A stretch of 64,000 bases of DNA from UBA10161 sp964581105. GTDB taxonomy: Archaea > Micrarchaeota > Micrarchaeia > Anstonellales > Anstonellaceae. Where the stretch lies: contig CAZOMB010000001.1 of NCBI GenBank assembly GCA_964581105.1, positions 1 through 64,000 on the forward strand, in the 5' to 3' direction. Position numbers and translations under genes: made by a program. Every line of letters starts with the position of its first letter. Position 1 is the stretch's first letter. Shown here one piece after another: positions 33,355 to 42,061 of this stretch. The notes under the pieces were generated by a model, which was given only the letters and a program-made list of their open reading frames with translations, did not search any database and was not told the origin of the DNA.

Positions 33355-33382
33355 TTTTCATAAAGATATATTTAAAAACACT
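33355..33382 (+). promoter_or_regulatory. Promoter similar to that of hsdM
   Basis: TTTTCATAAAGAT (33355-33367) and ATTTAAAAACACTTA match 956-982 with only small gaps. The TATA part (TATATTTAAAA) lies about 35 bases before ATG 33409. See findings. Confidence 0.5.
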
Positions 33383-33408
33383 TATACATGGAAAAATGTG
33401 GTGATCTG

Positions 33409-34062
33409 ATGAACCCCATGAAAGATGCGACCCAGACTAAAGAGAAGGTGCCTAATAAAAGAACGGTTGGTGAAAAGACATGGCCCCTGCTATTTTATGA
33501 ATGGCGTTTCTATAAGGCTGAGATTTTTGATAAAGATATTGAAGCTTTTAATAAGATAAATATCAATAAAGATAGTATAATTTATAGTAAGAGGAAACTA
33601 GAGAGAGTGGCAGAATTCATAGACAAAATTGAAAACACGCAGGTTTTTCACAAACTTGGAAAAGCTATTGATTCCTGTTTAAATTCTGTTAAGGACAATA
33701 ATGTGGCAGAACAATTGTTATCTGTTAATATTGATGACTCCCTAGATACTGTGGAAGCAAACGTCGGTAACAGCCTATGGGGAGATATCGACGCCATCAA
33801 AAGCTGCACTGACGACCTAATAGAATTCTTTAAGTACGGCCAACGCGCACAACAACAATACAAACAAGAGAGCATATATATTAAAGAATTAGTGAATGAG
33901 CTTTCCAAGATTGATCCTGCTCTTTTGATAATGGCCAGTGATCTTCAAGAAAAGGACGTAGTCCAGAAGTTTAGTGAAAACAATATTTCTAAAAAGATAA
34001 TGATGGCTAGGTCGGACGTTAAGTATCTTGCGCAGGAATGTGCAAAGATAGATGACTATTAA
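33409..34062 (+). CDS. Unknown helical protein
   Basis: This 217-aa protein starts at ATG 33409 with GGTGATC at 33400-33406. It is wholly helical and acidic (SKRKLERVAEFIDKIENTQV, AQQQYKQESIYIKELVNEL) with no membrane segment. It has a single tryptophan-rich block near the N-terminus (TWPLLFYEWRF). Codon use is AT-rich like the genes at 8981-10535. A promoter nearly identical to that of hsdM suggests shared control or shared origin. The function is unknown. Confidence 0.7.
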   Translation: MNPMKDATQTKEKVPNKRTVGEKTWPLLFYEWRFYKAEIFDKDIEAFNKININKDSIIYSKRKLERVAEFIDKIENTQVFHKLGKAIDSCLNSVKDNNVAEQLLSVNIDDSLDTVEANVGNSLWGDIDAIKSCTDDLIEFFKYGQRAQQQYKQESIYIKELVNELSKIDPALLIMASDLQEKDVVQKFSENNISKKIMMARSDVKYLAQECAKIDDY

Positions 34063-34083
34063 TTTTAAATATCTGTAAGAGTA

Positions 34084-35211
34084 TCAGCGGAACATTCCCT
34101 CAAAAAAGCCCTTTTTAGGAACATCGCCCAATTCTGAGAGGAGCTTTTTCTGCTTGCCAGAGAGGTTGGAAGGGGTTCTCACTATTACCCTGACAAACTG
34201 GCTTCCTTTTGCCCTTCTGTGGCTTGCTGGCATGCCTTCTCCTTTCATCCTAAATACTGTGTGAGTTTGCGTGCCTTTTGGAACTTTGAGCTTTGCCTTG
34301 CCAAAAAGGGTAGGCACTTCTACCTCTGAGCCTAATGCTGCCTGTGAAAAGCTGACTGGCATTTCTATGTATATGTCTTGCCCGTCCCTTTTGAAGAGCC
34401 TGTGCTCTGATACATGGACAATTACATATAAGTCCCCGCTTGAAGAAGGGCCTGGCTCGCCCATTCCAGAAAGCCTTAGCCTGTCGCCTGTGTCAATGCC
34501 TGCAGGGATATTGACTTGCAGGTTTTCTGAGGAAAAAACTGTGCCTTTGCCCTTGCACTTTTTGCAGCCCTTTTCAGGTGTTTTTCCAATTCCTTTGCAT
34601 TCTGGGCAGTCTGATATGCTTGTAAAGCTTCCAAAAGGGCCGATTCTCCTGCTTGTTCTCACCTGGCCTTTTCCGTTGCAGGTTTTGCAGGATATTATTT
34701 TTGTTCCTGGCTCTGCGCCTGTTCCTGAGCAGTGTGGGCATGGCTTTTTGTGCTTAAAGGAAATTTGCTTTGTTGTTCCTTTTGCAGCCTCTTCAAGGGT
34801 TATTTCCAAATCATAGCGAAGGTCTGCCCCCCTTGCGCTTTGCCTTGCTGAAAAAGGGGAACCACCAAAAAAGGATGAAAATATTGAGTTGCCAAAAGGG
34901 GAGTTGCCCCCAAATGAAAAGCCAAATTCTCGGAAAACGTCCTCAAAGTCAACATTCCTGAATATGTCTTCCTGCGAATAGCGCTGGTCAAAGCCAGAAT
35001 GCCCGAACTGGTCATATGCAGAGCGCTTTTCATCATCAGAAAGAACTGCATAGGCTTCTGAGATTTTCTTGAATTTCTCTTCTGCCCCCTTTTCCTTGTT
35101 CCTGTCCGGATGATATTTGAGTGCCAGCTTTCTGTAAGAGTCTTTTATCTCATCCTTGCTAGAGCTTTTGCTTACCCCTAATATATCATAATAGTCTCTT
35201 TTTGTTGCCAT
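34084..35211 (-). CDS. dnaJ: DnaJ (Hsp40) co-chaperone
   Basis: This 375-aa type I Hsp40 has a J domain at residues 1-70 with KYHPDRN (HPD), a G/F-rich linker to about 135, a zinc domain with four CxxCxGxG units (CPHCSGTG, CKTCNGKG, CPECKGIG, CKKCKGKG) and two C-terminal beta domains. It stimulates DnaK and binds substrates. No dnaK or grpE lies in the window, although archaea with DnaJ usually hold all three, often acquired from bacteria. A TATA box on the minus strand lies near 35254-35263. Confidence 0.95.
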   Translation of the reverse strand: MATKRDYYDILGVSKSSSKDEIKDSYRKLALKYHPDRNKEKGAEEKFKKISEAYAVLSDDEKRSAYDQFGHSGFDQRYSQEDIFRNVDFEDVFREFGFSFGGNSPFGNSIFSSFFGGSPFSARQSARGADLRYDLEITLEEAAKGTTKQISFKHKKPCPHCSGTGAEPGTKIISCKTCNGKGQVRTSRRIGPFGSFTSISDCPECKGIGKTPEKGCKKCKGKGTVFSSENLQVNIPAGIDTGDRLRLSGMGEPGPSSSGDLYVIVHVSEHRLFKRDGQDIYIEMPVSFSQAALGSEVEVPTLFGKAKLKVPKGTQTHTVFRMKGEGMPASHRRAKGSQFVRVIVRTPSNLSGKQKKLLSELGDVPKKGFFEGMFR

Positions 35212-35274
35212 CTTATTGCCTCTGCAGGGTTGATGGCCATATTTAGGCTTTTAAGCTTATAAATGTTAATATGA

Positions 35275-35303
35275 TATTGACAGTTGGTGTTGAATTGTCA
35301 ATA
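35275..35303. promoter_or_regulatory. Inverted repeat between divergent promoters
   Basis: TATTGACA (35275-35282) and TGTCAATA (35296-35303) form a perfect 8-bp inverted repeat with 13 bases between. It lies between the dnaJ TATA (minus, about 35254-35263) and the TATA of the gene at 35362 (plus, CCTATAAAAAG near 35330). It is a candidate operator for a stress regulator. It is not the bacterial CIRCE sequence. Confidence 0.45.
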
Positions 35304-35361
35304 CAGTGTTTACAGGCAAAAATAACAAGCCTATAAAAAGGATTTGTGAGCATTGGAGAAT

Positions 35362-35952
35362 ATGGGATTAAGGGAGTTTTTCAATGCCGCTCTAATGGTA
35401 AGGGTAAGCATTGCTGCACTGCTTCTTCTTGGGCTTGCAGAGCTTATAGTTATTGACATTTCTGCAAACTTCATAAGGATTTCAAGCCTTGCAGGAAGCG
35501 GCCTTTTCTTTGTTGCATCTTCCTTCATATTGCTTTTCAGCGCTGCAATAGCAATGTGGGCTGTGCTAAAGCTTGGCATTGACTATTCAAACAGGCTTGC
35601 AAGCGGAATATGCTCAGGCGCTCTTGTTGGCTTTTGCTCATCTTTCCTGATTTGTATTTTCGTGTTTTTTGTTGGCATGTTTGGCAGGGGCATTGAAAGA
35701 CTGATGCCGCTTTCTATTGAAAGCGCAGGCACAAATGAAAGGACAATTGCTTATGCTGCTGCCTGTGTTCTCATAATCCTTGCTTATTCTGTAATCAGTG
35801 CGCTTCTTGGCGCTGTTGTGTCCTTCTTCTCCAAAAAGCCAAAAAGCAAGACAAAAGCACAAGTGAAAAAGGAAATTGAGGCTGAGGAAAAAGGAGAAGA
35901 ACAGGCAAAAAAGCCAAAAAGAAAAAAAAAGAAAAAAATAGCATCTAAGTGA
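35362..35952 (+). CDS. Four-TM membrane protein with basic tail
   Basis: This 196-aa protein starts at ATG 35362 (GGAG just upstream; a TTG at 35353 is less likely). Hydrophobic segments lie near residues 12-32, 40-63, 78-105 and 130-155. The C-terminal 40 residues are Lys/Glu-rich and end in KKPKRKKKKKIASK, suited to binding nucleic acid or ribosomes on the cytoplasmic side. The end overlaps the KaiC-like gene by eight bases (convergent). The family is not recognised. Confidence 0.75.
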   Translation: MGLREFFNAALMVRVSIAALLLLGLAELIVIDISANFIRISSLAGSGLFFVASSFILLFSAAIAMWAVLKLGIDYSNRLASGICSGALVGFCSSFLICIFVFFVGMFGRGIERLMPLSIESAGTNERTIAYAAACVLIILAYSVISALLGAVVSFFSKKPKSKTKAQVKKEIEAEEKGEEQAKKPKRKKKKKIASK

Positions 35953-36748
35953 GCTTGCAGTTTGTCGGAATTACCTTGTCAGGAGAGACTTTTATGCCGT
36001 TGTTTGTCACTTCCATTTCCACTATCTTTTTTGTGATTGGCGCGCCCCTAAGCTTTAAGACCTCCAATGCAGAGCCTCTTTCGCCTGAAGGGTAAAGTGC
36101 GCTGTAAATTACTATTATGCCATCTGAAAGAAAACTTATTGCCTCTCCTTTTTCAACATATGCGCTTCCTGTGTGCGCAGGGTTTGCAACCTCCCTGATG
36201 AGAAGGGAGCTGATTTTTTCCCTTTCCAAATACCTGAAAAGCTGCTCCATGTAAATCCTGAACCTGCTTTCCTCACCTGAGAATGCTGATGAGATGCTTG
36301 TCAGAGAGTCAATAAGCACAATATCAGGGTCAAAGTCCCGCGGGAAAAACACGGGGTGGACTTCTATTAAAAGCTCTTTTTTTGCCTCTGACAAAAGAGC
36401 CTCAACGCTTCTTGCAACATCAAGTGCATTGAATCTTTTTATCCTCAAAAGGTCTTTTTTCATAAATGATTTGACATCCCAGTTGAATGAGTCCATGTGC
36501 TCCACAAGCTTGTCCTCTGGCTCTTCAAAGCTCATGTAAAGGACTTTCTTTCCCTTTTTGCAGAAGTTTGCAGCCACATTAAGGCATAATATTGTCTTGC
36601 CAGAGCCAGGGCCGCCCTCAACAAGGACTGATGAGCCAATCGGTATTCCTGCCCCAAGAAGCTTGTCAAGCCCCTCAATGCCCGTCTTAAATGTGGCTGT
36701 TTTCTTTGGCTTGTCTTTTTTTGCAACCTCTGGTTTTTTAGCTGCCAT
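35945..36748 (-). CDS. KaiC/RadA-like RecA-superfamily ATPase
   Basis: This 267-aa single-domain KaiC-like ATPase has FKTGIEGLDKLLGAGIPIGS, then Walker A GGPGSGKT near residue 48, the catalytic acidic pair in SFEEPEDKL and Walker B IVLIDSLTSIS near 150. ATG 36748 has GAGGTG upstream; another ATG at 36766 overlaps the previous stop (ATGA). Such proteins act in archaeal signalling (often with archaella or transcription control). It is encoded directly after a membrane-anchored coiled-coil protein, which may be its partner. Confidence 0.88.
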   Translation of the reverse strand: MAAKKPEVAKKDKPKKTATFKTGIEGLDKLLGAGIPIGSSVLVEGGPGSGKTILCLNVAANFCKKGKKVLYMSFEEPEDKLVEHMDSFNWDVKSFMKKDLLRIKRFNALDVARSVEALLSEAKKELLIEVHPVFFPRDFDPDIVLIDSLTSISSAFSGEESRFRIYMEQLFRYLEREKISSLLIREVANPAHTGSAYVEKGEAISFLSDGIIVIYSALYPSGERGSALEVLKLRGAPITKKIVEMEVTNNGIKVSPDKVIPTNCKLT

Positions 36749-36762
36749 AAATACACCTCGAA

Positions 36763-37692
36763 TCATATCTTTTTAAGCTCTTCCTTAAGAAGCGGAAGCT
36801 GCCTGTTTATGTTCCTTATCAATTCCCCGAACTTTTTTGTCTTTATGTGATAGGTCATCTCATTCATCTTTCCTGATTCAAAATACTGCTTTTGCAGGTT
36901 TTTTGTCATTGTCTCAAGAACCGCTTTTTCTGCTGTAAGGGCATGGATTTTTGCGTGGACAATGAATTTTCTTATCTGCTTTTGGAAAATGAATGCCAGT
37001 ATTGCCGCAGAAGAGACTATTACTAGTATATTTTGCCAGTTTTCCTGCAAAAAGCCTTCAAGGGTCCGTCTTGTTGACTCCAAAAGCGCCCTTGAGCGGG
37101 TTGCTTCTGCCTCTGCCTCTGTTATCTTATCATAAGCCAGGTCAACAAGCCTTTGCGCCTCTTCAAACCTGTTGTCAATAAACTCTTTTTGCGCCTGCTT
37201 TTGAAGCGAGGCTGCCTCAGTAATGTTCACGTCTTCCTCAGTTAGCTTAAGCCTTTCTGAAAGAGCATTAATGTCGTCATTTACAGAAAATGCAGCCTTT
37301 TCTATCTCAATTACTTCAGAGGTTTTTTCTGACACGAATTTGTAATTGCCAAGCTCACCGCTCTGTTCAATTGCTTTCTGGCCCTCAAACCATTGCTCTG
37401 CAATAAGATAAATGTCCCTTGCCCTGTAATATGGGAATTGGGAATCTATCATCCTTTGGACAGATGCATTTGCAGCCTCAAGCTCAAGCAAAGCCTCATC
37501 ATGCCTGTTGCTGTATGAAAACTCCTGGGTTTCATTTGTCTGTTTTGTTATGTTCTCCTCAATGGAGGCATTATCTTCTATTGTTATGTTCAAAAGCTCC
37601 ATGCAAAATGCACGCATATTAGGCGAAGTTACATCTGTTGAAGAGCACAGAGAAATGAAAAGCAATGCAAAAAATGCAATTCTAAAGAGCAT
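36763..37692 (-). CDS. Secreted/membrane-anchored coiled-coil protein
   Basis: This 309-aa protein has a signal peptide (FRIAFFALLFISLCSS), an external part (25-225) with several N-x-S/T sites (NITIEDNASIEENITKQTNE) and helical repeats, a TM helix (NILVIVSSAAILAFIFQ near 228-244) and a cytoplasmic coiled coil (TAEKAVLETMTKNLQKQYFE). The layout is that of a sensor or scaffold that passes a state to a cytoplasmic partner, here likely the KaiC-like ATPase next to it. No named family is recognised. Confidence 0.8.
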   Translation of the reverse strand: MLFRIAFFALLFISLCSSTDVTSPNMRAFCMELLNITIEDNASIEENITKQTNETQEFSYSNRHDEALLELEAANASVQRMIDSQFPYYRARDIYLIAEQWFEGQKAIEQSGELGNYKFVSEKTSEVIEIEKAAFSVNDDINALSERLKLTEEDVNITEAASLQKQAQKEFIDNRFEEAQRLVDLAYDKITEAEAEATRSRALLESTRRTLEGFLQENWQNILVIVSSAAILAFIFQKQIRKFIVHAKIHALTAEKAVLETMTKNLQKQYFESGKMNEMTYHIKTKKFGELIRNINRQLPLLKEELKKI

Positions 37693-37694
37693 GT

Positions 37695-38174
37695 TTACCC
37701 CTTTGAACCTATGGTTTGAGGCTTATTATTCTTTTGGTCTGACACATAGTCCTTTATTGCCCCTGAAAGAGCGAAAATGACTGCTGTAAGAAGAAATGCG
37801 CCTGATGCTGCAAGGCCTGCAAAGAAAAGAGAGAGAGTTGCAAAAGTTGCTCCTGGTGCTTCTGCGATTGAGCTTATTGCAATAAGAAGGCAAACCAGCA
37901 AAAATGCCATTGCAGCCAATATTCTTGTTTTTCCTTTGAGCCTGAGCAACAGGCCCCCAATAACGAGAGTCGCCCCTACCCCTGAGAGGATTCCGGTAAA
38001 CATGGCAACCAGGGCAAATGAAAAGCCCTTTGAAACTGCATCAAGCGCGCCTTGGTTTTCCTGCGGCTGGCCTGCTGTAGCAAGCCCAAATGCGATTCCA
38101 AAGATTATCAGGGCTGCCCCAACAACAAACAAGGCATGCTGGAATTTGAGGTCCAGATAAAACACCTGTACCAT
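37695..38174 (-). CDS. Four-TM membrane protein
   Basis: This 159-aa protein starts at ATG 38174, with a TATA-like TATTAATAATATTG near 38186-38199 giving a leaderless mRNA. Longer starts would enter the LeuRS promoter region. Four hydrophobic helices lie near residues 12-34, 53-77, 80-100 and 110-140; the tail is short and charged. It ends two bases before the coiled-coil sensor gene, so the three genes 38174-35945 form one operon. The function is unknown. Confidence 0.72.
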   Translation of the reverse strand: MVQVFYLDLKFQHALFVVGAALIIFGIAFGLATAGQPQENQGALDAVSKGFSFALVAMFTGILSGVGATLVIGGLLLRLKGKTRILAAMAFLLVCLLIAISSIAEAPGATFATLSLFFAGLAASGAFLLTAVIFALSGAIKDYVSDQKNNKPQTIGSKG

Positions 38175-38248
38175 GTTCAAAGGCAATATTATTAATAGCT
38201 CTTTCCAATGGCGTTGGGCTTTTATTCTTTTACAAAAACATAGAGCAC

Positions 38249-41005
38249 ATGCACGGAATTGATGCAAAATGGCAGGAAAAATGGCAAAAGGCAGGGGTTT
38301 TTGAGCCAGAAATAGGGAAAAAGGGCAAATTCATGCTTACCCCTGCTTTTCCTTACCCCAATTCACCTCAGCATATTGGCCATGGCAGGACCTATACCAC
38401 TACTGACATTTATGCCCGCTATCTGAGGATGAAAGGGAAAAATGTGCTTTTTCCAATGGCATTCCACGTCACTGGCACGCCTGTGCTTGCAATGGCAAAA
38501 AGGATTGCTGAAAAAGACAAGGAAATACTTGGCATATTTGAAAAGGCATATGGAATAAGCCTTAAAACAGCTGAGTCATTGACTGACCCAAAAAAGCTTG
38601 TCGCATACTTTTCAAATGAAATAGAGCATGGAATGAAGGAAATGGGCTATTCAATAGACTGGAGCAGGAAATTCTATTCATATGATGCCCCTTTCAACAA
38701 GTTCATACACTGGCAGTTCAAAAAGCTGAAAAATGCTGGCTATATTACAAAAGGGGAGCACCCTGTCCCATGGTGCCCTGTGTCAAAAACCGCTGTAGGC
38801 GCCCATGATACCCAAGGGGACTTGGACCCGCAAATAGAGGAAGTCACAGGTGTGATGTTCCCATATGAAGATGGTTTTTTGGTCTGCTCAACTTATAGGC
38901 CTGAAACAATTTATGGGGTGACAAATATCTGGGTAAATCCTTCTGCAGAATATGTGAAAGCAAGCGACGGAAAGAGGAATTATTACATTTCAAAGGATGC
39001 GCTTGGCCTGCTTTCAATGCAGCTGCCCATTAAGGAAAAAGGCAAAATCAGCGCAAAAGAGATTTTGTCAAAAAAGGCGAAAAATCCTATAAATGGGAAG
39101 GAACTTCCCATATTTGAGGCAGGGTTTGTTGACCCAAAGCATGGCACAGGGGTTGTCATGTCTGTTCCTGCCCATGCCCCGTATGACTATCTTGCGCTGC
39201 GCGATGCTGGTTTGGACAAAAAGGTAAAAATGGTTCAGGTGCTGACCCTTTCTGGATTCGGAAAAAATCCTGCAAAAGAGTTTGCTGAAAGGATGAAAGT
39301 CAAGAGCCAGAAAGACCCAAAAGCAGAGCAGGCAACAACTGAACTTTACAAAAAAGAGGCGCACGAAGGGATAATGGCTGTTGGTGAATTCAAGGGGATG
39401 AAAGGCGTTGAGGCAAAGGAAAAAATATCTGAAAAGCTTGTCAGGCAGGGACATGCAATAAAGCTTTATGAGATTGCAAATGGCCCGATTTACAGCAGGT
39501 ATAAAGGCCTTGTTGGGGTAAAAATAGTGAAGGACCAGTGGTTCATAGATTATGGGAATGAAGAATGGAAGAAAAAAGCAAGAGAATGCCTTAAGCAAAT
39601 GAATGTATTTCCTGAAAAAAGCAGGAAAGATTATGAATATACGATTGGCTGGCTTAAGCAAAAGGCATGCACAAGGGCATCTGGGCTTGGGACAAAATTC
39701 CCGTTTGACGAAAGCAAAATGATTGAAGCGCTTTCTGACTCAACCATTTACATGTCATTTTATACTATTGCACAAATTGCAATGAAAATGAAGCCTGATG
39801 AACTTACAGAAGAATTGCTTGATTATGTATTTTTGGGCAAAGGCAATGAAAGCAAAATGCCAGAACAGGCAAAAAAGATGCGCAGGCAATTCACATACTG
39901 GTATCCTCATGACTCGCGCCATTCTGCAACTGACCTTGTGAGAAATCACCTTACTTTCTTCATATTCAACCATGTCGGTGTTTTTGAAAAAAAATACTGG
40001 CCAAAGCAGATTGTCACCAATGGCTTTGTTTTGATGGATGGAAAGAAAATGAGCAAAAGCATGGGCAATATACTGCCAATAAGGTCAGCAGTCAAGAAAT
40101 TCGGCGCAGATGCGATACGCTTCACCATTGTTTCAGGAGCAGAGCTTTCGCAGGACACTGACTTTAACAGGCCTGCTGTTGAGGGGGTTCTCTCAAGGCT
40201 GAAATTCATGAGAAGCGCAATGGAAAAATATGCTGCACAAAAAGACCCTGAAAAAAAGGAATTGGCAGACAGATGGATTTTGTCACGAATGCACAAGCGT
40301 GCCATAGCTTCTGATTCATTGTACCAAAAATTTGAGCTTCGCGAGCTTTCACTTGAGCTGTTTTACAATACTGTCAATGACCTGCAATGGTATTTGAAAA
40401 GAACAAAAAACCCGCATTTGCGCGAATTTTTTGAGATGTGGGTGCCTTTGATTGCCCCATTCATGCCCCACATAGCAGAAGAAATGTGGGAAAAGCTAGG
40501 TAAAAAGCACTATGCAAAGGATGCAAAACTCGTTTCAATTGCTGCTATGCCTGATGGTGACAAGAAAAAAGTTGACGAAAACCTTGAGCTTGCTGAGCAA
40601 TATATTTTGCAGGTAAAAGATGATGTTTTCTCAATAATGAAGCTCATAAAAATGCAAAAGCCAAAGAAAATAGATCTTTTTGTTGCTGCCGGCTGGAAAA
40701 GAAAGCTTCGGAAAATTGCTGCAAAAGAGAGAAGGTTTGACTCTGCAATGAAACAGGCAATGCAAGACGCTGAAATAAAAAAGCACGGCAAAGAGGCTGC
40801 AAAAGTCCTGAAAACATATATGAAGAGCTTTGGCGGCCTTGGGCAAACGCCGACAGAGGAGTTTGAGCTTGAGGCACTCAAAAGCTCTGAAGGCCTTCTT
40901 GAAAAGGAAATAGGCGCAAAAGTGTCAGTCTCAAAAGAAGAGCAAAGCAAAGAGAAAAAGGCTGCAAACGCGCTTCCAGGAAAGCCAAGCATACTGATCC
41001 TTTAA
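38249..41005 (+). CDS. leuS: Leucyl-tRNA synthetase, archaeal type
   Basis: This 918-aa LeuRS carries FPYPNSPQHIGHGRTYT near residue 40 (HIGH) and DGKKMSKSMGN near 596 (KMSKS). The editing domain (CP1) lies between about 160 and 450 with the T-rich TYRPETIYG and GTGVVMSVPAHAPYD blocks. The anticodon-binding and archaeal C-terminal domains follow. All catalytic parts are present. It is the first gene of a plus-strand run through Trm5. Confidence 0.96.
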   Translation: MHGIDAKWQEKWQKAGVFEPEIGKKGKFMLTPAFPYPNSPQHIGHGRTYTTTDIYARYLRMKGKNVLFPMAFHVTGTPVLAMAKRIAEKDKEILGIFEKAYGISLKTAESLTDPKKLVAYFSNEIEHGMKEMGYSIDWSRKFYSYDAPFNKFIHWQFKKLKNAGYITKGEHPVPWCPVSKTAVGAHDTQGDLDPQIEEVTGVMFPYEDGFLVCSTYRPETIYGVTNIWVNPSAEYVKASDGKRNYYISKDALGLLSMQLPIKEKGKISAKEILSKKAKNPINGKELPIFEAGFVDPKHGTGVVMSVPAHAPYDYLALRDAGLDKKVKMVQVLTLSGFGKNPAKEFAERMKVKSQKDPKAEQATTELYKKEAHEGIMAVGEFKGMKGVEAKEKISEKLVRQGHAIKLYEIANGPIYSRYKGLVGVKIVKDQWFIDYGNEEWKKKARECLKQMNVFPEKSRKDYEYTIGWLKQKACTRASGLGTKFPFDESKMIEALSDSTIYMSFYTIAQIAMKMKPDELTEELLDYVFLGKGNESKMPEQAKKMRRQFTYWYPHDSRHSATDLVRNHLTFFIFNHVGVFEKKYWPKQIVTNGFVLMDGKKMSKSMGNILPIRSAVKKFGADAIRFTIVSGAELSQDTDFNRPAVEGVLSRLKFMRSAMEKYAAQKDPEKKELADRWILSRMHKRAIASDSLYQKFELRELSLELFYNTVNDLQWYLKRTKNPHLREFFEMWVPLIAPFMPHIAEEMWEKLGKKHYAKDAKLVSIAAMPDGDKKKVDENLELAEQYILQVKDDVFSIMKLIKMQKPKKIDLFVAAGWKRKLRKIAAKERRFDSAMKQAMQDAEIKKHGKEAAKVLKTYMKSFGGLGQTPTEEFELEALKSSEGLLEKEIGAKVSVSKEEQSKEKKAANALPGKPSILIL

Positions 41006-41019
41006 TTTGAGGAGAAATT

Positions 41020-42039
41020 ATGGTCATCTGCGCAAAGGTTGAAAGGAAAAAAGCTGAAAAGGTGCGGAGGCAGCTGGCAGCAAAAGGGATTTTTGACGGC
41101 TCTTATATTCCGAAGAGGGACGGGAAATTTGTTTATTTTGCATTAAAGAGAGGAACAAAAACAGAGCTTAAGACAGTTGAAAAAAGGCTTGAAAAAAGAA
41201 AAAGGCAGGGCAGGACACTGGCAGAGGAGCTGAAATCAAAGCTGAGCAGAAAAGAGGCTGATGAATTAGTTGGCTCGTTTGATATTGTCGGAGACATTGC
41301 CGTTGTTGAAATACCTGCAAGGCTTGTGAAAAAGCAAAAGATAATTGCAAATGCAATAATGAGAATGCACCGCAATGTAAAAGTGGTTGCAAAAAAAACA
41401 GGTGGCACTTCTGGTCAGTTCAGGATAAGGCCTGTTAAACCAATTGCAGGCGAAAAAAGAACATGCACTGTTTGCAGGGAAAACAACTGCGAGTTTGAGG
41501 TTGACTTGAATAAGGCATATTTTACGCCAAGGCTGGGAACTGAAAGGCAAAGGATTGCAAACCTTGTGAAACCAGCTGAGCATGTGCTCGTGCCTTTTGC
41601 AGGGGTAGGCCCATTTGCAATAAAAATAGGCAAAAGGGAAAAGAAAGCAAAAGTAGCAGGAATTGAGCTGAATAAGGACGCATTCCTGTTTTTCAAAAGA
41701 AATATTGAGAGGAACAAATGTGAAAATGTCTTTGCTGTTCTTGGGGATGTTGCACATGTTCTGCCTGGAGAATATCTGGACTGGGCAAATAGGGTTGCAA
41801 TGCCCTTGCCAAAGGACTCGCATACTTTTCTTGTGAATGTGCTTCCTTGCCTGAAAAAGAAAGGCATGCTTCACTATTATTCATTTGCTGACAGCAGCAA
41901 ACCATACCAAAAGGCAGAAAAAGAGGTAAAGGAAGCAGCAGAAAAGCTTGGGAGAAAAGCAAAAGTTGTCTTTAGGAGGCTTGTAAGGCCTTACTCAAAA
42001 AGCACTGTCCAAATAGTCATTGATGCAGAGATTTTATAA
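41020..42039 (+). CDS. trm5: tRNA (guanine-37-N1) methyltransferase, Trm5-like
   Basis: This 339-aa SAM enzyme methylates G37 next to the anticodon. KAYFTPRLGTERQRIANLV, VLVPFAGVGPFAIKIGK (SAM motif I), VAGIELNKDAFLFFKRN and RVAMPLPKDS (MPLPK catalytic loop) follow the Trm5 order. The CTVCRENNCEFEVDL block precedes them. It lies 14 bases after leuS. Trm5 keeps the reading frame in archaea and eukaryotes. Confidence 0.9.
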   Translation: MVICAKVERKKAEKVRRQLAAKGIFDGSYIPKRDGKFVYFALKRGTKTELKTVEKRLEKRKRQGRTLAEELKSKLSRKEADELVGSFDIVGDIAVVEIPARLVKKQKIIANAIMRMHRNVKVVAKKTGGTSGQFRIRPVKPIAGEKRTCTVCRENNCEFEVDLNKAYFTPRLGTERQRIANLVKPAEHVLVPFAGVGPFAIKIGKREKKAKVAGIELNKDAFLFFKRNIERNKCENVFAVLGDVAHVLPGEYLDWANRVAMPLPKDSHTFLVNVLPCLKKKGMLHYYSFADSSKPYQKAEKEVKEAAEKLGRKAKVVFRRLVRPYSKSTVQIVIDAEIL

Positions 42040-42061
42040 AGGACAAAAGCGAGTTTCAAGC

